Of a stretch of DNA of 36,098 nt, positions 32,955 through 36,098 are shown piece by piece. This DNA comes from Candidatus Aminicenans sakinawicola JGI OTU-1 (lineage in GTDB: Bacteria; Acidobacteriota; Aminicenantia; Aminicenantales; Aminicenantaceae). How positions within the stretch are numbered: the stretch's first letter is position 1; the number at the start of each line of letters is the position of its first letter. Where the stretch lies: the NCBI GenBank assembly GCA_000493965.1, contig AWNV01000025.1, positions 1 to 36,098 on the forward strand. The letters run 5' to 3'. The notes beneath the pieces were generated by a model. It saw only the letters and a list, made by a program, of their open reading frames with translations. It was not told where the DNA came from and did not search any database. The translations under genes were made by a program, and so were the position numbers.

Positions 32955-35724
32955 GCCGTAACTCCCCCCGCCTCCACTCGGGCACTTCCAGATCCTTCTT
33001 GGCGAGCGATGTCACACTCTCAACAGCATAACTCGGCACCGCCACCACATCCCGCCTCTCCTTTATCTTCTCCTTTGCCACTTCCCATTCACCCTTCCTG
33101 AGCCTCAGTTTCTCCCTCTCCTCCACAAACCTCACATCAGGAATCTCGAGCTCGGGCACACTCTGGATACAATCATCTAAAGAACTCCATACACCCTGTA
33201 TACAATCGTCCAGAGAACTCCACGCACGTCTTTCTCCAAGCTTCCCCTCATACGTACTCACAACCAAACAGTCTTTGGCCCTCGTCGATGCCACATACAT
33301 CAACCGCTGCTCCTCGGCCTCGGCATACAGCCTCTCCTCCTCCACTTTTTCCTCCCACCCCACAGGATAGGAAAGGGCCGTCCAATGATGCTTCCCAATC
33401 TTTTTGCTGCACAGAAAATATCCCTCAGGAATCATCCCCTTCCGGATGATGTGTTTATCCGGAGCATGCTCCCTTTGTCCCACAGGATTTGCCAGAAAAA
33501 CAAAGGAGGCCTCCAATCCCTTCGCCTTATGCAGGTTCATCAGCCGCACAGCATTTTTTCTTCCCGGCGTCAGGCTCATTTCCTCTATCTCATAAACGGA
33601 AACAAGCTCCTCCAAGTAATCCACAAGCTCAGCAAAAGATGCTGCTCCTTCCCTTTCCTGACTGCGAAGAATCGTTAAAAGCTTGAAAAGATTCCCGGCC
33701 CGGCTGCTTCCAATCTCAGAAGATGCGGCAAAATTGACGATGCCCGAATCCTCGAAGATCATCTCCAGAGCCGTGGTCGCGGGATACTTCCTTATCCATT
33801 CCCACCACTGCCTGAGTTTGGAAAGGCTCTGTGAAACCTTGTCTTTTACATCCCCTTCCTTCTCATCCACTCCCTTTAAAAAATAGAACCGTTCCCTTTT
33901 TTGTTTATATTCATACAGATCCTTATCGCTCACCCCGAAAAAGATCCCTCGAAGCACAGCCACGGTATAAATAGGATTGTCAGGGTCGTTCAAAGCCTTG
34001 GCCAGGTTCAAAATTTCCTTTGCTTCTTCGGATTCTGAGAATGCACCACTTCCCGTTATCTCGTAAGGAATTCCCCGTTTCTCCAGAGCCCTTGCATACA
34101 CGGTCATGTTTTTCCTGTAACGGAAAAGGATCAAAAAATCCGACGGCTCCCACCCATTCCTTTCTTTTGCCTCCTCTCTCAAAGCACAGCTTATAAAATC
34201 GGCGATTTTGTCGGCATCTATCCCGACGATCAGCTTTTCCTTATGCCTCTCTTGCTGCGGAATGGAAATCTTAAACACCCCGTGCAATCTCCCTTCCGCC
34301 TCCCTCACCGTATTCAAAGTGGCAAAAGCCGCCTGGTATCTGTCCGCCTTCTCAGGGAATACATTCCGAAAAACCGCATTGTTCCACTCAGCCAACGCAT
34401 CGATAGATCGGAAATTCGTGGTCAAATGAAGCACCTCTCCGCCTCCCTTCTCGATCTGTCCCTTCACGAGATTGTAGGTGTCGATATCAGCCCGCCTGAA
34501 CCGGAAGATCGACTGCTTCGGGTCACCCACCAAAAACAGCGACCCGGGCCTCGGCGTCAGTTTGTGCCAGTCTTTCTCCTCCGTATCGGTCCCAGTCAAG
34601 TAAAAGAGAACCTCTGCCTGGATCGGATCTGTATCCTGGAACTCATCGACAAGGATATGTGAATACCGCCTGCTGAAATATCGCCTAACCTCAGGGTTTT
34701 CCCTGAGCAATTGCGACGACAACATCAACTGGTCCTGGAAGTTCAGTTTAGATTGACTCAACCGTTTTTCCTTGAAGAAATCCAACGCAGGCCTTAGAAA
34801 CGCCAGAATTTTCGAATGCCTTAATTCCCGCCACTGCCTCAAAGCCTCTTTGACAATCCCATCACTAAACGCATCGAACGCACTCTGAAAGTCCAGTGCC
34901 TCTTCTTTGGACGGCCACCGGTTCTGTATGACCTTAACCTTTTTGTCCATCAGCTCGAATGTCTCCATCAAAACACCTTGGTCGGAAAAACCGAGGTTTG
35001 CCTGACGCAAAAAACACCGGTGCATCAATCCTTGAAGGGAATCATACCCTTTTGCAGGCTTCTCAAAAGGCACGCACTTCCGGGCATCACTCAGAAAATC
35101 CTCGAGCGCTCTCCTGTATTCACCATAATCCGGCTCTTCATCATTCCCCCCAATAAACTCGACCTCCGGATAAAGCGACAAAGACACAAACGGCTCCTTC
35201 AATTCATCAGGAGTGATGCCAGTCCTCTCGAGTTCAAGAAGCGCATCCTCATCTGTGAGTCTTGCTTTCACCAGATACTCATGCCAGCAGTTCTCCCGGA
35301 AGATGCTGTTTTCGATCTCTTCCAGCTCCGCAAAATCAGGGTCCAGTGCGATCTCTATTGGCCGCTCCCTCAAAATCTTCGCACAGAAGGAATGGATGGT
35401 CCCGATAAAGCTCTGCTCCAGATAATGGAGGGCCTCGGCCAACCGGTCATGAATTTCCTTATCCTTATCTCCGGCCTGCAAAACCGCCCTCTCCAGCTCT
35501 GTCTGGAAACGCCCCCTCAACTCGGCTGCCGCCTTCCTCGTAAACGTCACAGCCGCAAAGGTGTTGATCTTGGCCCGACCCGATGCCAAAAGTGCCAGTA
35601 TTCTGACCACTAAACTGTGGGTCTTCCCTGAACCTGCCCCTGCCTCGACAAGCAGAGTAGTGTCCAATGCGGTCTCGATCTTCTCCCTTGCTTCCTTGTC
35701 GATAAGTCTCTGGCTATCCATCAC
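32941..35724 (-). CDS. addA: AddA-type UvrD/Rep-family DNA helicase (helicase part)
   Basis: The 927-residue frame has Walker A AGAGSGKT (28-35), AAVTFTRKAAAELRGRF, the Walker B segment HILVDEFQDTDPIQ, VGDPKQSIFRFRRADI, LTTNFRS, MNLHKAKGLEASFVF and RLMYVASTRAKDCLVVS, the full set of SF1A helicase motifs. Such enzymes unwind double-strand ends for recombination repair together with a nuclease partner. The start is GTG 35724 overlapping the stop of the upstream gene (or ATG 35721), so the pair is coupled. A repeated WSSLDDCIQ occurs twice near residue 850. The frame ends by shift in a C6 run and should continue into the nuclease domain at 32355-32954. Confidence 0.9.
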   Translation of the reverse strand: MMDSQRLIDKEAREKIETALDTTLLVEAGAGSGKTHSLVVRILALLASGRAKINTFAAVTFTRKAAAELRGRFQTELERAVLQAGDKDKEIHDRLAEALHYLEQSFIGTIHSFCAKILRERPIEIALDPDFAELEEIENSIFRENCWHEYLVKARLTDEDALLELERTGITPDELKEPFVSLSLYPEVEFIGGNDEEPDYGEYRRALEDFLSDARKCVPFEKPAKGYDSLQGLMHRCFLRQANLGFSDQGVLMETFELMDKKVKVIQNRWPSKEEALDFQSAFDAFSDGIVKEALRQWRELRHSKILAFLRPALDFFKEKRLSQSKLNFQDQLMLSSQLLRENPEVRRYFSRRYSHILVDEFQDTDPIQAEVLFYLTGTDTEEKDWHKLTPRPGSLFLVGDPKQSIFRFRRADIDTYNLVKGQIEKGGGEVLHLTTNFRSIDALAEWNNAVFRNVFPEKADRYQAAFATLNTVREAEGRLHGVFKISIPQQERHKEKLIVGIDADKIADFISCALREEAKERNGWEPSDFLILFRYRKNMTVYARALEKRGIPYEITGSGAFSESEEAKEILNLAKALNDPDNPIYTVAVLRGIFFGVSDKDLYEYKQKRERFYFLKGVDEKEGDVKDKVSQSLSKLRQWWEWIRKYPATTALEMIFEDSGIVNFAASSEIGSSRAGNLFKLLTILRSQEREGAASFAELVDYLEELVSVYEIEEMSLTPGRKNAVRLMNLHKAKGLEASFVFLANPVGQREHAPDKHIIRKGMIPEGYFLCSKKIGKHHWTALSYPVGWEEKVEEERLYAEAEEQRLMYVASTRAKDCLVVSTYEGKLGERRAWSSLDDCIQGVWSSLDDCIQSVPELEIPDVRFVEEREKLRLRKGEWEVAKEKIKERRDVVAVPSYAVESVTSLAKKDLEVPEWRRGELRHGLG

Positions 35725-36098
35725 TATTTATACTCTTTGAGTCTGTCTACAACCCCAAACTCCACAGGATTGCTGTGCCTTTTTGCTTTGGCCCTATCCT
35801 TCGCACCATCTCCACAGATGGGCAGAAAATCACAATAGGCACAGCTCGCATCCAACCCAACGATAAAATGCCCCCTCTTCAGAATATCCAAAAGCTCACA
35901 GAGCAGGCACTTGAGTTCCTCCCGGTTGAATTCCTCGACCAAAACCTCCAAAGCTCACAGAGCAGGCACTTGAGTTCCTCCCGGTTGAATTCCTCGACCA
36001 AAACCTCCTTGCCTTCTCCTCTCCGTGTCGGGAAATAATATCCACTCTCCACAACCCTGGGGCTTGCGTCTACCCCCGTTTTCTTTAATATTTCCTCT
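35724..36098 (-). pseudogene. addB: AddB-type nuclease, C-terminal end, broken by a 59-bp tandem duplication
   Basis: The gene enters from the right edge. Its end contains FIVGLDASCAYCDFLPICGD, a Cys-x2-Cys-x5/6-Cys cluster like the iron-sulfur staple of AddB/Cas4-type nucleases, and stops at 35724-35726. Reading from the right edge, the frame EEILKKTGVDASPRVV...GKEVLVEEFNREELKCLLC is sound up to the first copy of a repeated 59-bp unit. The second copy (59 is not a multiple of 3) shifts it to an early stop. Without the extra copy the frame joins straight to LLDILKRGHF and the cysteine cluster. Confidence 0.7.
35891..36008. repeat. Perfect 59-bp tandem duplication
   Basis: Positions 35891-35949 and 35950-36008 are identical. 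The unit begins AAAGCTCACAGAGCAGGCAC. It breaks the addB-like frame. It may be a real recent mutation or an assembly fault near the end of the window. Confidence 0.95.

Overview
The window looks like a chromosome segment of a Gram-negative, largely anaerobic-type bacterium. It encodes outer-membrane beta-barrels, an OmpA-type protein, lipoproteins, sigma-54 control and a VWFA-related protein of the kind common in Acidobacteriota and Candidatus Aminicenantes. That lineage is the best guess, from gene content only. Base composition is uneven: the copper operon (about 10.4-13.9 kb) is visibly richer in G+C than its neighbours, which hints at transfer.

Layout. 1-1.5 kb: two IS91-type zinc-ribbon remnants, a frameshifted outer-membrane protein and a dead FtsX-type permease tail. 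1.8-5.6 kb: exported GH116 and DUF2961/GH172 glycoside hydrolases behind a perfect AAACGTTT-centred palindrome. 5.6-9.3 kb: IS21 remnant, OmpA-type protein, VWFA-related protein. 9.4-14.0 kb: copper/metal block (YHS protein, cupredoxin, CopA, a 38-aa protein, CsoR) with a CsoR-like operator between -35 and -10, interrupted by a truncated AbiEi antitoxin. 14.0-18.0 kb: a RAYT (REP-associated tyrosine transposase), its AATAGGGTCAGACC repeats, an internally deleted copy and a 327-bp partial duplication. 18.0-19.0 kb: an exported PAAR protein paired with a membrane-anchored VgrG/gp5-like needle. 19.3-24.5 kb: MATE exporter, a frameshifted PlsY-polyprenol-kinase-like fusion, a secreted unknown and a duplicated-domain lipoprotein. 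25.4-30.3 kb: a five-gene operon (Ca-binding-motif protein, beta-barrel, OB-like protein, histidine kinase, NtrC-type regulator) read from a textbook sigma-54 promoter with two upstream palindromes, probably an autoregulated envelope-stress circuit. 30.6-32.2 kb: MsrB-MsrA fusion and TspO. 32.3-36.1 kb: an AddAB-type nuclease-helicase locus, with addA frameshifted and addB broken by a 59-bp tandem duplication.

Two things run across the window. First, a dispersed repeat family of about 135 bp (six copies, all in + orientation) carries a promoter-like TTGACW-18 bp-TATTAT core in every copy. Second, four genes are broken by one-base changes in homopolymer runs, so either the assembly has indel errors or several genes are decaying. 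No rRNA, tRNA or CRISPR array was seen.
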